This document shows positions 1 to 9,062 of a stretch of DNA of 64,000 nucleotides, in pieces; the first letter of the stretch is position 1, and the number at the start of each line of letters is the position of its first letter. Below the pieces are notes generated by a model. That model saw only the letters and a list, made by a program, of their open reading frames with translations, was not told the DNA's origin and did not search any database. Both the position numbers and the translations under genes were made by a program. The DNA lies in NCBI GenBank assembly GCA_014238415.1, contig JABABA010000005.1, positions 1 to 64,000 of the forward strand, given 5' to 3'. This DNA comes from Planctomycetota bacterium (GTDB taxonomy: Bacteria > Planctomycetota > UBA1135 > GCA-002686595).

Positions 1-394
1 AGCGCCGCAGCAGGGCCCACATGACTGCGGCCCAAAGAAGGCTGTTGGATACCAGGAGGGCCCACTCCAAAGCGTCCGGGCAAGGGGAGGGGAGGAACCT
101 CGCGAGATAGAGCGCCGGCTGGCCGAGTACATACGCAAGGGCACCAGCGACACGACTCACCCAGCCAGGCTCGTGCCCGTCGATACCGGAGAAATCCAGC
201 CCCACCAGAAACAGGACCATGAACACTCCGAAGTGGAGCAGGAAGCAGAAGGTAAAGGCCTTCATGTAGCCAACATATCCTGGACAGCTGGAAGACCCCA
301 GCAGATTCCCCAGCACTCGGGGCACGATTCGGTACGAATGAGCGCAAGTGGACGCGACGACGAGAGGCCAGGCACCGATGGTCCCCCCGGGCAA
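1..394 (-). CDS. Partial membrane protein, 3' end beyond the left edge
   Basis: The minus strand carries an open frame that runs off the left edge. The translation has several hydrophobic stretches, including FCFLLHFGVFMVLFLVGL and, near the edge, ALLVSNSLLWAAVMWALL, so it is a multi-pass membrane protein. Codons are GC-rich at third positions, as in the neighbours. I chose a TTG start at 394 because a GAGGAGG ribosome binding site lies a few bases upstream, just after an in-frame TGA. An ATG at 265 is the alternative and would drop the first 43 residues. I do not recognise the family, and the C-terminus is not visible. Confidence 0.45.
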   Translation of the reverse strand, partial: MPGGTIGAWPLVVASTCAHSYRIVPRVLGNLLGSSSCPGYVGYMKAFTFCFLLHFGVFMVLFLVGLDFSGIDGHEPGWVSRVAGALAYVLGQPALYLARFLPSPCPDALEWALLVSNSLLWAAVMWALLRR

Positions 395-453
395 GAAACG
401 CCCTCCTCAGCCACTCAGCGCGGCTCTTTGCGACCCGATGCGACGCAAAGCGA

Positions 454-505
454 TGGTGCGCCCGGCAGGACTCCAACCTGCTACCCCCGGTTTAGGAAAC
501 AGGTA
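454..505 (-). pseudogene. 3' remnant of a tRNA-Arg(CCT) gene
   Basis: Read on the minus strand, this stretch has an anticodon-loop-like segment with CCT (complement of 494-496), a variable region, a 5-bp T stem GCAGG/CCTGC, the acceptor 3' strand CGGGCGC, discriminator A and an encoded CCA (454-456). The matching 5' acceptor strand GCGCCCG and a D arm are absent upstream, where the histidine phosphatase gene begins instead. The T loop reads TTGGAGT rather than TTCRANY, and one anticodon-stem pair is mismatched. It is therefore a decayed or recombined tRNA 3' half, the kind of piece left at an integration site. No integrase is visible in the window. Confidence 0.6.
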
Positions 506-515
506 CCCTGGCCCC

Positions 516-1097
516 ATGAAACGACTCAGTTCTCAAGCCCTCCTTCTGGTCGCTGCGCCTTTGTTGCTTTTGGTTCTGCCCCATGCGCTGCAGGACCCCG
601 AGAAGCAGGAAGTCGCGCCCCGAGATTGCATCACCGTGATCGCGGTGCGTCATGCGGAGAAGGATCGGAGCGAGCCACGGGACCCGGCCTTGACCGAGGC
701 TGGAGAAGAACGGGCTCGGGAACTGGCTCGCATGCTCTCCGCATCCGGCGTGACCCATGTGTTCTCCACGCCCTACCGTCGCACACGAGCCACCGTGGCT
801 CCCCTGGCGGAACTGATGAAGTTGGAAGTCAGCGAGTACTCACCCCGCGATCCGGCCGCCTTCGCCAGGAAACTCACCCAACTTCCACCCGGATCCGTGG
901 CCCTCGTGTCAGGACACTCCAACACGACTCCGGGCCTCGTCCTGGCCCTGGGTGGCGAGATCGCTGAACTCGAGACCTTGAACGGAGTGCCTGCTCTTGG
1001 GGACGGGCAATACGATCGCTTGTTCATGGCCACCGTGCCTCCGGCGGGACATCGGACGAAGACCATTGAATTGCGTTTTGGGGCAAGGACCAAGTAG
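516..1097 (+). CDS. Secreted histidine phosphatase family protein
   Basis: A 193-residue protein of the histidine phosphatase (phosphoglycerate mutase-like) superfamily. It starts with a signal peptide (KRLSSQALLLVAAPLLLLVL), so it is probably exported. The catalytic motif RHAEK follows at about residue 47, then the conserved LTEAG segment and a late SGHSNT motif that supplies the second catalytic histidine. An upstream in-frame extension to 348 was rejected because it crosses the tRNA remnant and would bury the signal peptide. The substrate is unknown; the closest style is SixA-like or small phosphomonoesterase proteins. Confidence 0.8.
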   Translation: MKRLSSQALLLVAAPLLLLVLPHALQDPEKQEVAPRDCITVIAVRHAEKDRSEPRDPALTEAGEERARELARMLSASGVTHVFSTPYRRTRATVAPLAELMKLEVSEYSPRDPAAFARKLTQLPPGSVALVSGHSNTTPGLVLALGGEIAELETLNGVPALGDGQYDRLFMATVPPAGHRTKTIELRFGARTK

Positions 1098-1131
1098 TAG
1101 CGCAAGCGGTGATACGGCGCCTGCTCTCCAT

Positions 1132-1878
1132 TCAGGAGTGGTTCTTCTCAAGGAGGACCTGGAGCCCGCGCTCCGCACGCATGCCCTGCAGCCAGAGAAG
1201 TGGTCCGAGCAAGCCAAAGGACATGCCGGCCAATGGAATCCCCATGGGAACCAGCAGGACCAGAGCAATGGCGACGACGGAAAGAGCCACGCACACGCGA
1301 TTCGCTCCAATGGAAGCCCGGGTCAGATGCAGTTCAATCTCATTGAGTCCCAGCTCACTCGCCCGGCGCAGGGCGTGCCAGTTCAACAGAGCAAAGAGGC
1401 CGAAGATCAGGCCGAAGATTGCACAATAGAAGAGCATCAGGTTGGAACTTTGCGTTTCATTGCCTGAGTTCAAGATCTCGATAGCCACATCTGGAAGCGC
1501 AAGCCCCATGGCATACCCCAGATAGTAGGTCAACGTCAGGAACATGAACTTCAGCGGATAGGCGAAGATCAAGATCAAACACAACAGGACGCTATTCCAG
1601 GCCATGGTGAAGACGTCTTCGAAACCGTAGCGACGATGGAACTGATAGTGCAGGTGCCAAAACCAAAGCAGGATCGCCCAGCAAATCACAATACTCGGCA
1701 GGTGCCAGATGGACTCTGCCAGTTGATCCAAGGTGTGAGGGACCTCGGCCAGGATCACCAGAGTCAAGACCAGGGCAAAAACGATGTCCGACAGGGCTTC
1801 GATGCGGGTAACGTCTCCTCCACGCCAGCGGAAGTGACGCTCGCCACGCACCAGAGCGCTTGGAGGAGTCAGGGGCAT
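1132..1878 (-). CDS. TMEM175-like (DUF1211) putative potassium channel
   Basis: A 248-residue polytopic membrane protein. The first helix carries RIEALSDIVFAL, matching the RxxxFSD-type signature of the TMEM175/DUF1211 family, whose bacterial members are potassium-permeable channels. About six hydrophobic segments follow, and the length fits a single-repeat bacterial member. The Phe of the usual FSD motif is Leu here. The gene is convergent with the phosphatase gene and lies 57 bp downstream of the large PVC gene on the same strand. Channel function is inferred from the family only. Confidence 0.7.
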   Translation of the reverse strand: MPLTPPSALVRGERHFRWRGGDVTRIEALSDIVFALVLTLVILAEVPHTLDQLAESIWHLPSIVICWAILLWFWHLHYQFHRRYGFEDVFTMAWNSVLLCLILIFAYPLKFMFLTLTYYLGYAMGLALPDVAIEILNSGNETQSSNLMLFYCAIFGLIFGLFALLNWHALRRASELGLNEIELHLTRASIGANRVCVALSVVAIALVLLVPMGIPLAGMSFGLLGPLLWLQGMRAERGLQVLLEKNHS

Positions 1879-1935
1879 AAACCCAATACTAAGGACTCAA
1901 AGCACTTGGCATCAACTCTTCAATGCCGCTGCCCG

Positions 1936-4900
1936 TCACAGGCTCAACAGATACACAAACAGGTCACTGATCTGCTGATCATCGAGCGGATCCAGCAGCC
2001 CCTCCGGCATCAGGGACAGACGGTCAAAGCGCATGGAGGTGATCGTGTCCCGAGGAAGGCGTAGATCCGGACGGTCGCGACGACGGAGGATGATGGCGGT
2101 GTCGTCCTGGCCCGCGAGGAAACCGTCCAGGAGTTCACCGTCAGCGGTCTCTACAAGCAGGGTGCGGTAACCGCTTTCGACTCCGGCGTTGGGGGTCAGG
2201 ATGGAACGCAGCAGACCTTCTATCCCCTTGGCACCGACGCCGTCCAGAACCGGACCGATGTCAATACCCTGACCCGCGACCTGGTGGCAGGCGGCGCAAT
2301 GTTCGCTGAAAACGGATTGACCGCGCACGGGATCTGCTTGGGCGCTCGCCAGGTTGCGAAAACGCGCCAAGAGGTCTGCTTCGATGGCGGCCTCCTCAGG
2401 CGTCTGGGTGGGCGGACCAAGGGGTACCCGTTCGATGCTCGCGGCACCGGAAAGGGGAATGTCTGGCGACGGAAGGACAAGCACCAGGGACTCGTCATCG
2501 CTGGCCTCAAGATGCAGGCGCGCGGCCTGGGCAATCTCCTTCGCGCTGCGGGCACGATTCCAGAGACGCCACTGGACCATTTCACCCTGGGTGCCGCCAC
2601 CCGGAGTTGTGGCTCCAGCATCAAGGGCTTCGAAACGGGCAGGAGTTTCCTTGTGCGATGTCTGATCGAGTTCGCCCTGCAAGTAGAGCGACATGAAACC
2701 CGACTCGTCGCGGGTCATGGCAACATGGGTCCAGACCCCTGGCAGGATCGGGCGCGTGGCGATGATCACATCGTGGATCTGGGGGCCGCACCAAAGGCGA
2801 GGAAGGCCCGCAGCAAAGTTGAAGTCAAAAGTACCCCTGCCCAACAACAGACCATCCGCGTTGGTCACGCTGCCAGCCATGCGCACCCAGGCCTCCAAGG
2901 TAAAGGGACCGTCGATGGTCAGGTTGGTGTCAGCAAAATCATTGCCTCCCCCATCCAGGTGCAAGACCGGAACCCACGCAAGGGCGACCTCTGCACGCAG
3001 ATCGTCCAGCAAAGGATCGGCGCCCAGGGAATCCTCCAAGCGGGCGATTCCTCTGGCATCAAGAAAGTCCATGGAGAGATCTTTTTTGGCGAGAGCCTCG
3101 GCCAGGGCCCGGGCGCGGTCTTTGCGCGCCAGCAAAGCAGCAAACACCGACTGGCGCAGGGTGGATTCAAGGTAGGGCCAAAGCTCCAGGGTCAGGGCAA
3201 AGGCTTCGTCCCCGGCGGTACGCGCCAGGGCGTTGGCGGCGGCCCGACGCACGGGACTGCCCGGGACCTCGGATTGGGCCCAGGCAAAGAACAGCTCGGC
3301 ATCATTGCTGCCCATCTCGGCCAGGGCTTCGATACAGGCCTGCGCCCTCTTGGGGTCGCTCCCCTTCAAGAGTGCCTTGACGTCAGATTCGAGCGCGGCG
3401 AGACGCAGCTCCCGGGCGCTGCGCAACAACAGATCCTCTGAAGCGGCCCCCGGCTGCTCTTGCATGAGTGCGCGCAGGGTCTGGGTCAGGACCGGTGCGA
3501 GGTTGGACATTTCCCAACGCTTTGCCTGCTCCAGCACCAGGCCCAGAGCAACACGGCGTGAAGCGGGCGCAGCCAGGAGCGACTCCACTGCCGCCCGTAC
3601 AGAAGGTTGGCCTGTGTGCTGCCCCAGGAGCGTCAACTGTTCCTTGCTGGGAACAATGCCAGCCCGAGCGAGTTCAAGGGCCAAGGCCTCCGCACCAGCG
3701 CTGCCCCCAAGACAGAGGGCCGCAAAGAAGGGATCTTCGATGCTGCCGGGTACTGCAAGCAGACCCGCAAGTTCTTTCCCGCAGCCCTCAAGAGCCACGC
3801 GCACGAGACTGCGTTCAAAAGCAATGTCCGCCGCAAGCAGGGAGTTCGAACCCGCTGCATCCAGTGGGCGGGCAAGTTTCAAGAGCAGTTCTACCGACTT
3901 CGATGTGTGTGAAGGGGATTGACCCAGGCCTTCGATCGCTGCAAAGCGTACGCGCGGATCGGTTTCGGTGAGAACCCAGGCCATTGACTCGGCCAGCTGG
4001 TCCCCATCTTGCGCAACCTGAACCGCCAGTCGCGCAGCTTCCCTCCGCAGGGCGGGTTCATCCGCGCTGGACAGTGCACTCAGTAGCTCGGCATTCAAGC
4101 GCTCAATATCCTCAAGGCACCAAAGAGCAAGGACCCGCGCCGAAGTCGGCGCATCTTGACGGAGTGCCAAAGCGTTCAGCCCAGCCCCTAGAGCCACTGC
4201 CCCGCGAGCTCCAATCTGATGCCAGGCAGCGCGCGCTACCCAGGTACTGGGGGAAGACAACTGACCCACGAGTTCTTCATCGCTCAAGGCTGCCACATCA
4301 AGGGGCGCCCGGCGCTGCTGGGACTCATGACGAATGCGCCAGACGCGACTGTTGGTCTTGTCCCGATCGGGATGATTGCGAGGTACCTCGTTGTGGGAGA
4401 TGATCGGGTTGTACCAATCCACCACATACAGACAACCATCCGGACCAAAGTGAATCGCTACGGGGCGGAAGTTTTTGTCCCGAGAGGTAATGAACTCACT
4501 CGCCAGCTCAAGCCGCACCTCACTTGGATCGACCGCAGAGCGGCTGGCACGAATGCCCTGGATCTTGCTCAGGATCGGATTGGCAATCAGAAAGGTCCGG
4601 TCCCAGGGACTTGGAAAACCGCCCAGATCTTCGCTCAGGGCAAGGCCCGAAAGCCCTGTGCCCCCCATCTGAAAATCCGCCAGGGCCGGGCGCCAGGGGG
4701 AATGGGGCCGTGAACGATGATTGCCGATCCCCGGGTAGCTCGCGCCGTTCTCAAAGGGCACCAGGGGATAGCCAAGGTCGTTGGCCTCTTGAATCCACTT
4801 GTCCCCATGGCGGTCGATCACAAAACCCCAGATGTTGTTGAGGCCCGTTCCAGCGACCTCGAAGCGACTGCCATCGAGTTGAAAGCGCCCGACCTTGCAC

Positions 4901-6171
4901 TGGTTGAAGGTCGTCTCCTGACCGTCGGTGGCGCGCACATTGGATGAGTTGAAAGCACCCTGGGCCATGTAGACCCAACCCCCGGGCGCACGCACAAAGC
5001 GGTGCGGCAAGAGGTGCGAGTCCTGGATGCCGAACCCGCTCAAGACGATTTCCTCCCTGTCTGCGCGGCCGTCCCCGTCCGTGTCGGTCAGGCGCAGGAT
5101 GTTGGCCCCCTCCCCCACCAGAACGCTTTCCGCAGCGCGAACGCCCAGGGGCAGCACGGCCATGGGAATCACCAGCCCATCCGCAAATATACGCGGGATC
5201 TGTACACCCTCGGCCCAGGGAGTATCGAACACCAGCACTCGGTCACGCCCGCCGCGGGCATAAAGGGCTGCAGCCTCGGGGTTCTCGTTGCCGTCGATGG
5301 GATACTCTACAGCCGTCACCGCCCACATGCGGCCGTGATCGTCAAAGGCGATGTCCACGATCTTGCTGCTCTCTGGCTCGCAAGCGACCAGTTCGGCGGA
5401 GAAACCAGGGGCAAGAGTGAAGCCAGCGTGTTCAGCGTCTGGGGAGAGGATCGCACCCTTGCCCTGATTCTTGAGCGACTGCTGCTTGTCCCAACGCCGC
5501 CAGGTCATGGCACCGGAGGTTGCGGAGAGCTTGCTCAAGTGAATGTTGCGTACCTGCACAAGCGCCTTGCCGCCACTATGCACCTGGATCCCGATTTGCC
5601 CGTCAAGAGGGATGTCCAGTTCGCGTTCGTTGTAGTCCAGGGCCGGGACGCCGTTGATCCAGGATCGGATGCGAGGACCAACCGCCAGAATGCGGTAGGT
5701 GTTCCATTCCCCGGGCAAGACCGCGGCTTGCACCTCTTCCAGGTTTTTTGAGGTGGAAAGCACCCGGTTGCGGCGGGACTCGTCGTAGAGCTTGCCCCAC
5801 CAGCCGTCCCCTGCGTCCACCTGGTAACCGGTCATCTCGGAGCTATCCGCAACCCGCCGGCTGCGGATCTGAACTCCCGAATTCACAAAGCCTCCCGCAC
5901 CTGTGATACGGATTTCGAGGGTCAGGTCAAAATTCCCATAGACCGCATCGGTGGCCAGAAAAGTGTTGTAAGGAACATTGGTGGTCAGAGAACCACCTGT
6001 GATGACACCCTCCTCCACACGCCACCATTCCCTGTCGGCTGCAAGAGTCCCCCACCCACTGAATGTCTCCCCATCGAAAAGGCTCTGGGGCGCAGGCTCA
6101 TCCTGGGCACAGAGCGGCACAACGAGAAACAGGCCCGCTAGTCGCAGGAGCCCCGCATAGAGGACCCTCAT
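1936..6171 (-). CDS. Giant secreted PVC-type protein: DUF1080, dehydrogenase, HEAT, LamG, cytochrome c
   Basis: A 1411-residue exported protein with an N-terminal signal peptide ending near CAQDEP. Domains in order: DUF1080 (3-keto-disaccharide hydrolase-like, about 25-215, motif SLFDGETFSGW); the PVC-type membrane-bound dehydrogenase beta-propeller domain (about 255-640, motif FSAELVACEPE); HEAT-like alpha repeats (about 650-1030); a LamG/concanavalin-like domain (about 1070-1240, LEAWVRMAG); and a C-terminal cytochrome c domain with CAACH near residue 1290. This set is typical of planctomycetes and is associated with polysaccharide or sugar-derivative oxidation. Having all five in one chain is unusually elaborate. 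It overlaps the Dabb gene by ATGA, so the two are translationally coupled. The exact substrate cannot be told. Confidence 0.88.
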   Translation of the reverse strand: MRVLYAGLLRLAGLFLVVPLCAQDEPAPQSLFDGETFSGWGTLAADREWWRVEEGVITGGSLTTNVPYNTFLATDAVYGNFDLTLEIRITGAGGFVNSGVQIRSRRVADSSEMTGYQVDAGDGWWGKLYDESRRNRVLSTSKNLEEVQAAVLPGEWNTYRILAVGPRIRSWINGVPALDYNERELDIPLDGQIGIQVHSGGKALVQVRNIHLSKLSATSGAMTWRRWDKQQSLKNQGKGAILSPDAEHAGFTLAPGFSAELVACEPESSKIVDIAFDDHGRMWAVTAVEYPIDGNENPEAAALYARGGRDRVLVFDTPWAEGVQIPRIFADGLVIPMAVLPLGVRAAESVLVGEGANILRLTDTDGDGRADREEIVLSGFGIQDSHLLPHRFVRAPGGWVYMAQGAFNSSNVRATDGQETTFNQCKVGRFQLDGSRFEVAGTGLNNIWGFVIDRHGDKWIQEANDLGYPLVPFENGASYPGIGNHRSRPHSPWRPALADFQMGGTGLSGLALSEDLGGFPSPWDRTFLIANPILSKIQGIRASRSAVDPSEVRLELASEFITSRDKNFRPVAIHFGPDGCLYVVDWYNPIISHNEVPRNHPDRDKTNSRVWRIRHESQQRRAPLDVAALSDEELVGQLSSPSTWVARAAWHQIGARGAVALGAGLNALALRQDAPTSARVLALWCLEDIERLNAELLSALSSADEPALRREAARLAVQVAQDGDQLAESMAWVLTETDPRVRFAAIEGLGQSPSHTSKSVELLLKLARPLDAAGSNSLLAADIAFERSLVRVALEGCGKELAGLLAVPGSIEDPFFAALCLGGSAGAEALALELARAGIVPSKEQLTLLGQHTGQPSVRAAVESLLAAPASRRVALGLVLEQAKRWEMSNLAPVLTQTLRALMQEQPGAASEDLLLRSARELRLAALESDVKALLKGSDPKRAQACIEALAEMGSNDAELFFAWAQSEVPGSPVRRAAANALARTAGDEAFALTLELWPYLESTLRQSVFAALLARKDRARALAEALAKKDLSMDFLDARGIARLEDSLGADPLLDDLRAEVALAWVPVLHLDGGGNDFADTNLTIDGPFTLEAWVRMAGSVTNADGLLLGRGTFDFNFAAGLPRLWCGPQIHDVIIATRPILPGVWTHVAMTRDESGFMSLYLQGELDQTSHKETPARFEALDAGATTPGGGTQGEMVQWRLWNRARSAKEIAQAARLHLEASDDESLVLVLPSPDIPLSGAASIERVPLGPPTQTPEEAAIEADLLARFRNLASAQADPVRGQSVFSEHCAACHQVAGQGIDIGPVLDGVGAKGIEGLLRSILTPNAGVESGYRTLLVETADGELLDGFLAGQDDTAIILRRRDRPDLRLPRDTITSMRFDRLSLMPEGLLDPLDDQQISDLFVYLLSL

Positions 6172-6470
6172 ACCTGAAAATCGAACACGATGATGCGGGC
6201 AAGCCGTGGCAGGACCAGATCCTTGACCAGCTCGTGTTCGGGGTGCGGCAGATAGGCGTCCCGCGTCTCGGGGCTCTCAAAGGTCATCACGAACCCGTGG
6301 GTGAATCCATCGTTGAGGCCCTCATCGCTCTCGTAGGGACCACACAGAACCTCTTCAAGGCCTGGGATCTTGCCAACCATGCCCTTGAGTGCACTGAAGC
6401 AATCATCGACCTGCTGCGCGGTAACCTCTGGTTGAAACTCGAAGACGCCGAAGTGTTTGACCTCTGACAT
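6168..6470 (-). CDS. Dabb (stress-responsive A/B barrel) protein
   Basis: A 100-residue single-domain dimeric alpha-beta barrel protein. The early KHFGVFEFQP strand, the central GPYESDEGLNDGFTHGFVMTF segment and the YLPHPEHELV motif are typical of Dabb proteins. It is the first gene of a two-gene unit with the giant PVC protein: its stop overlaps the next start (ATGA at 6171-6168). Small Dabb proteins often sit beside DUF1080 genes in planctomycetes, but the biochemical role is unknown. Confidence 0.8.
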   Translation of the reverse strand: MSEVKHFGVFEFQPEVTAQQVDDCFSALKGMVGKIPGLEEVLCGPYESDEGLNDGFTHGFVMTFESPETRDAYLPHPEHELVKDLVLPRLARIIVFDFQV

Positions 6471-6577
6471 TGGGATATGGATGCTGGGACGGAAGAGAAA
6501 TAAGAGGTCCGCTATCCTAGGCGGCCCCCCCCCGGCACGGCCCGGAACTTTTGCCAGCCCTGAGGGTTCAAAGCCTG

Positions 6578-7474
6578 ATGCTCACCCCCCGTACCCTGAC
6601 CCCGTTCCTGCTGGCCCTGCCCCTGGTGGCAGCGGCACTGTTCAGTTCTGCTCATACCACTCCCCGAGCAGCCCAGAATCCCAGGGTCGGAGCCGAGGTC
6701 GCCAAGGCCCGCCGTACTTTTGATGTCAACGGAGTCAAACGCAACGCCCTGGTTGCCCTGCCCGGAGCCAAGAGCGACCGACCCGTCCCCCTTGTATTCG
6801 TATTCCACGGCCACGGCGGCAACGCCATGCAAACAGGCCGCAAGTTCGCAATTCACAAGATCTGGCCCGAAGCGCTGGTGGTCTACCCCCAAGGCCTCAA
6901 GACAGTCGGAATCCTGACCGATCCCAAGGGCGAAAAAACCGGCTGGCAGACGCACATGAATGGGGGCAAGAATCGCGATCTGGATTTCTTTGACCACATG
7001 CTCAAGACTCTGGGCGAGGAACATTCCATTGACAACCGCCGCATTCATGTCACCGGTCACTCCAATGGGGGCGGCTTCAGCTACTTCCTCTGGTCCCAGC
7101 GTGGCAAAGAGATCGCCTCCCTCGCTCCATCCGCCAGCGCCTCCCGCCGGGTGCTGCGCAACAGGGAGCTGATCCCCCGTCCAGTCCTGCACATCGGCAG
7201 TCCCAAAGACACGCTGGTGCTCTGGAGGTGGCAGGAGGCCACGATCAACGCTCTGCGCAAGCTGCACGAATGCGGCGAAGGCGAGCCGTGGGGCAAGCGC
7301 AAGGGTTGCACCCGCTACCCCGGCAAGACTCCGGTCTACACTTTTGTGCACAAGGGAGGGCATCGGTTCAGCGACGACGCCCCGGCACATATGGTCGCCT
7401 TCTTCAAGAGCCACCCCTTGCCAGAAGTCACTGAAAAAAAATCGGACAAGCCGAGCGAAGACAAGGACAATTGA
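6578..7474 (+). CDS. Secreted PHB depolymerase/feruloyl esterase-like alpha-beta hydrolase
   Basis: About 298 residues with a signal peptide (LTPFLLALPLVAAALFSSA). The core has the oxyanion segment VFVFHGHGGN and the nucleophile elbow GHSNGGG, as in the LpqC / polyhydroxybutyrate depolymerase-like esterase family. The catalytic His probably lies in HKGGHRF near the C-terminus. The protein ends in a charged Lys/Glu/Asp tail. I prefer the ATG at 6578 over one at 6551 because it leaves a normal signal peptide. It is divergent from the Dabb gene. The natural substrate, a polyester or an aromatic ester, cannot be told. Confidence 0.82.
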   Translation: MLTPRTLTPFLLALPLVAAALFSSAHTTPRAAQNPRVGAEVAKARRTFDVNGVKRNALVALPGAKSDRPVPLVFVFHGHGGNAMQTGRKFAIHKIWPEALVVYPQGLKTVGILTDPKGEKTGWQTHMNGGKNRDLDFFDHMLKTLGEEHSIDNRRIHVTGHSNGGGFSYFLWSQRGKEIASLAPSASASRRVLRNRELIPRPVLHIGSPKDTLVLWRWQEATINALRKLHECGEGEPWGKRKGCTRYPGKTPVYTFVHKGGHRFSDDAPAHMVAFFKSHPLPEVTEKKSDKPSEDKDN

Positions 7475-7522
7475 CCAGGAGTCTGCCTCGCCCCCAGATC
7501 CATCACACATGGATTTTGAATA

Positions 7523-7555
7523 CCGAGCAGGCGCACAAGGTTGATACCTGCTCGG
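7523..7555. promoter_or_regulatory. 9-bp inverted repeat upstream of the decarboxylase gene
   Basis: CCGAGCAGG (7523-7531) and CCTGCTCGG (7547-7555) form a perfect 9-bp inverted repeat around a 15-base spacer. It lies 47 bp before the decarboxylase start and 49 bp after the esterase stop. There is no T-run, so a factor-independent terminator is doubtful. An operator or leader hairpin is possible. Confidence 0.35.
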
Positions 7556-7601
7556 GGCGCAGAAACGGCTATCCTGCCCGGGTTCCGCCCAGGCACTCTC
7601 C

Positions 7602-9029
7602 ATGACCGAGCAGCAAGCTGAGATCGACCTACTCTTCGAGGATGCCGCACGTCTGGCCGTGCGCACACTCCGAGAGCAGCAGGACCGCAGCCAGCCGGTC
7701 GTCCACTGGCTGGAACCCGAAGAACTGACACGGGCCCTGGAACTGGATCTGCCTGTGGAGGGGCGTGGATTGGACAGCGTAATGGAACTGGCGCGCAAGA
7801 CCCTGCACTTCAGCGTGCGCACGGGACATCCACGCTTTCTGAACCAGCTCTTTGGTGGCAGCGACCCAGCAGCGATCCTGGGCGAGTGGATTGCAACGCT
7901 CAGCAATACGTCCATGTACACCTATGAAGCCGCTCCTGTGGGTACGGTGGTCGAAGCTGCGCTGATCAAGAAGTTGTGCCACTATGCAGGCTTCCGTGAG
8001 GGCGAGGGGGTCTTCGCCCCAGGGGGGTCAATCTCAAACCTGATGAGCGTTCTCGCTGCTCGGCAGCGGGCCTTCCCGCACGTCAAGCAACATGGATTGC
8101 GCAATAAGGAACGACCGGTGATGTTTGCATCGGCTGAGTCCCACTATTCAATTCCTCGGGCGGGCATCATCTGCGGCCTCGGGCAGAGCGCCACGGTGCT
8201 GGTGCCCGTGGATGAAGTCTGGCGCATGCGCGCGGATGAACTCGAACGGTTGATCACAGAACAGAAAAAAGCCGGGGCCATCCCGTTCTATGTCGCTGCT
8301 ACCGCAGGCACCACCGTGGCCGGTGCCTTTGACCCGATCGCAGAGATCGCCGCTGTAGCCCAACGCCACGACTTGTGGCTGCACATCGACGGGTCCTATG
8401 GGGGCAGCGCCCTGCTCTCGAAGAAACACCGCGCCCTGCTGGAGGGCAGCGAGTTGGCAGACTCCCTTGCCTGGAATCCGCACAAGATGATGTGCATCCC
8501 GATTTCCTCCTCTGCCACCTTGATGCGCGAGCCCGGGCACCTGGTCGAAGCCATGGGCATGAACGCCGACTATCTCTTCCACCAGGACGCGGATCTGCAG
8601 TGGAACCTCGCTGACCGCACACTGCAATGCGGCCGGCGTGTGGACGCCCTCAAGCTGTGGTTCTCATGGCAGGTGCATGGGGATCGGGGATTTGAGCAAC
8701 GGATTGATCAACTCTTCGACCAGGCACAACGATTCCGACAAATGATCCGCAAGCGACCAGGGTTCCGACTGATTCGAGAACAGCAAGGACCGAATGTGTG
8801 TTTCCGCTTCCTTCCCGAAAGCCAGCGCGGAACTCATGGGGAAGAACGCACGAGCCTTGAACATCAAGCCACCATCAGGATCCGCTCGCAACTTGCCAAG
8901 AGTGGATCCTTCCTGATCAACTACGCCTCCCTTGATGGTGCGGCCACCTTCCGCATGGTGGCCAACAACCCGATGACCGACGACTCGGATCTGTCAGCGC
9001 TGCTAGACGCGATTGAGGCCGAGGGTTAG
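7602..9029 (+). CDS. Group II pyridoxal-dependent decarboxylase
   Basis: A 475-residue cytosolic protein of the glutamate / aromatic-amino-acid decarboxylase family. The PLP-binding lysine is K295 in WNPHKMM, preceded by HIDGSYGGS, which carries the cofactor-ring Asp. SNTSMYTYEAAP near residue 104 is the conserved N-terminal substrate loop. The length matches the family. Similar proteins are annotated as sulfinoalanine, glutamate or 2,4-diaminobutyrate decarboxylases, and the sequence alone does not decide the substrate. It appears to be transcribed alone and converges with the HD-domain gene. Confidence 0.85.
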   Translation: MTEQQAEIDLLFEDAARLAVRTLREQQDRSQPVVHWLEPEELTRALELDLPVEGRGLDSVMELARKTLHFSVRTGHPRFLNQLFGGSDPAAILGEWIATLSNTSMYTYEAAPVGTVVEAALIKKLCHYAGFREGEGVFAPGGSISNLMSVLAARQRAFPHVKQHGLRNKERPVMFASAESHYSIPRAGIICGLGQSATVLVPVDEVWRMRADELERLITEQKKAGAIPFYVAATAGTTVAGAFDPIAEIAAVAQRHDLWLHIDGSYGGSALLSKKHRALLEGSELADSLAWNPHKMMCIPISSSATLMREPGHLVEAMGMNADYLFHQDADLQWNLADRTLQCGRRVDALKLWFSWQVHGDRGFEQRIDQLFDQAQRFRQMIRKRPGFRLIREQQGPNVCFRFLPESQRGTHGEERTSLEHQATIRIRSQLAKSGSFLINYASLDGAATFRMVANNPMTDDSDLSALLDAIEAEG

Positions 9030-9062
9030 ACGAGTTTCGCAGGCCTGATCTCTCTCAGTGCC

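Noticed and set aside
173..967. 264-residue plus-strand frame at the left end
   Set aside because: It crosses the antisense membrane protein, the tRNA remnant and most of the phosphatase gene in another frame; its composition (Pro/Arg/Gly-rich) is typical of a shadow frame.
2284..3441. 385-residue plus-strand frame inside the giant PVC gene
   Set aside because: It is antisense to clear HEAT, LamG and cytochrome c domains and shows no family motif; GC-rich codons keep the opposite frames open.
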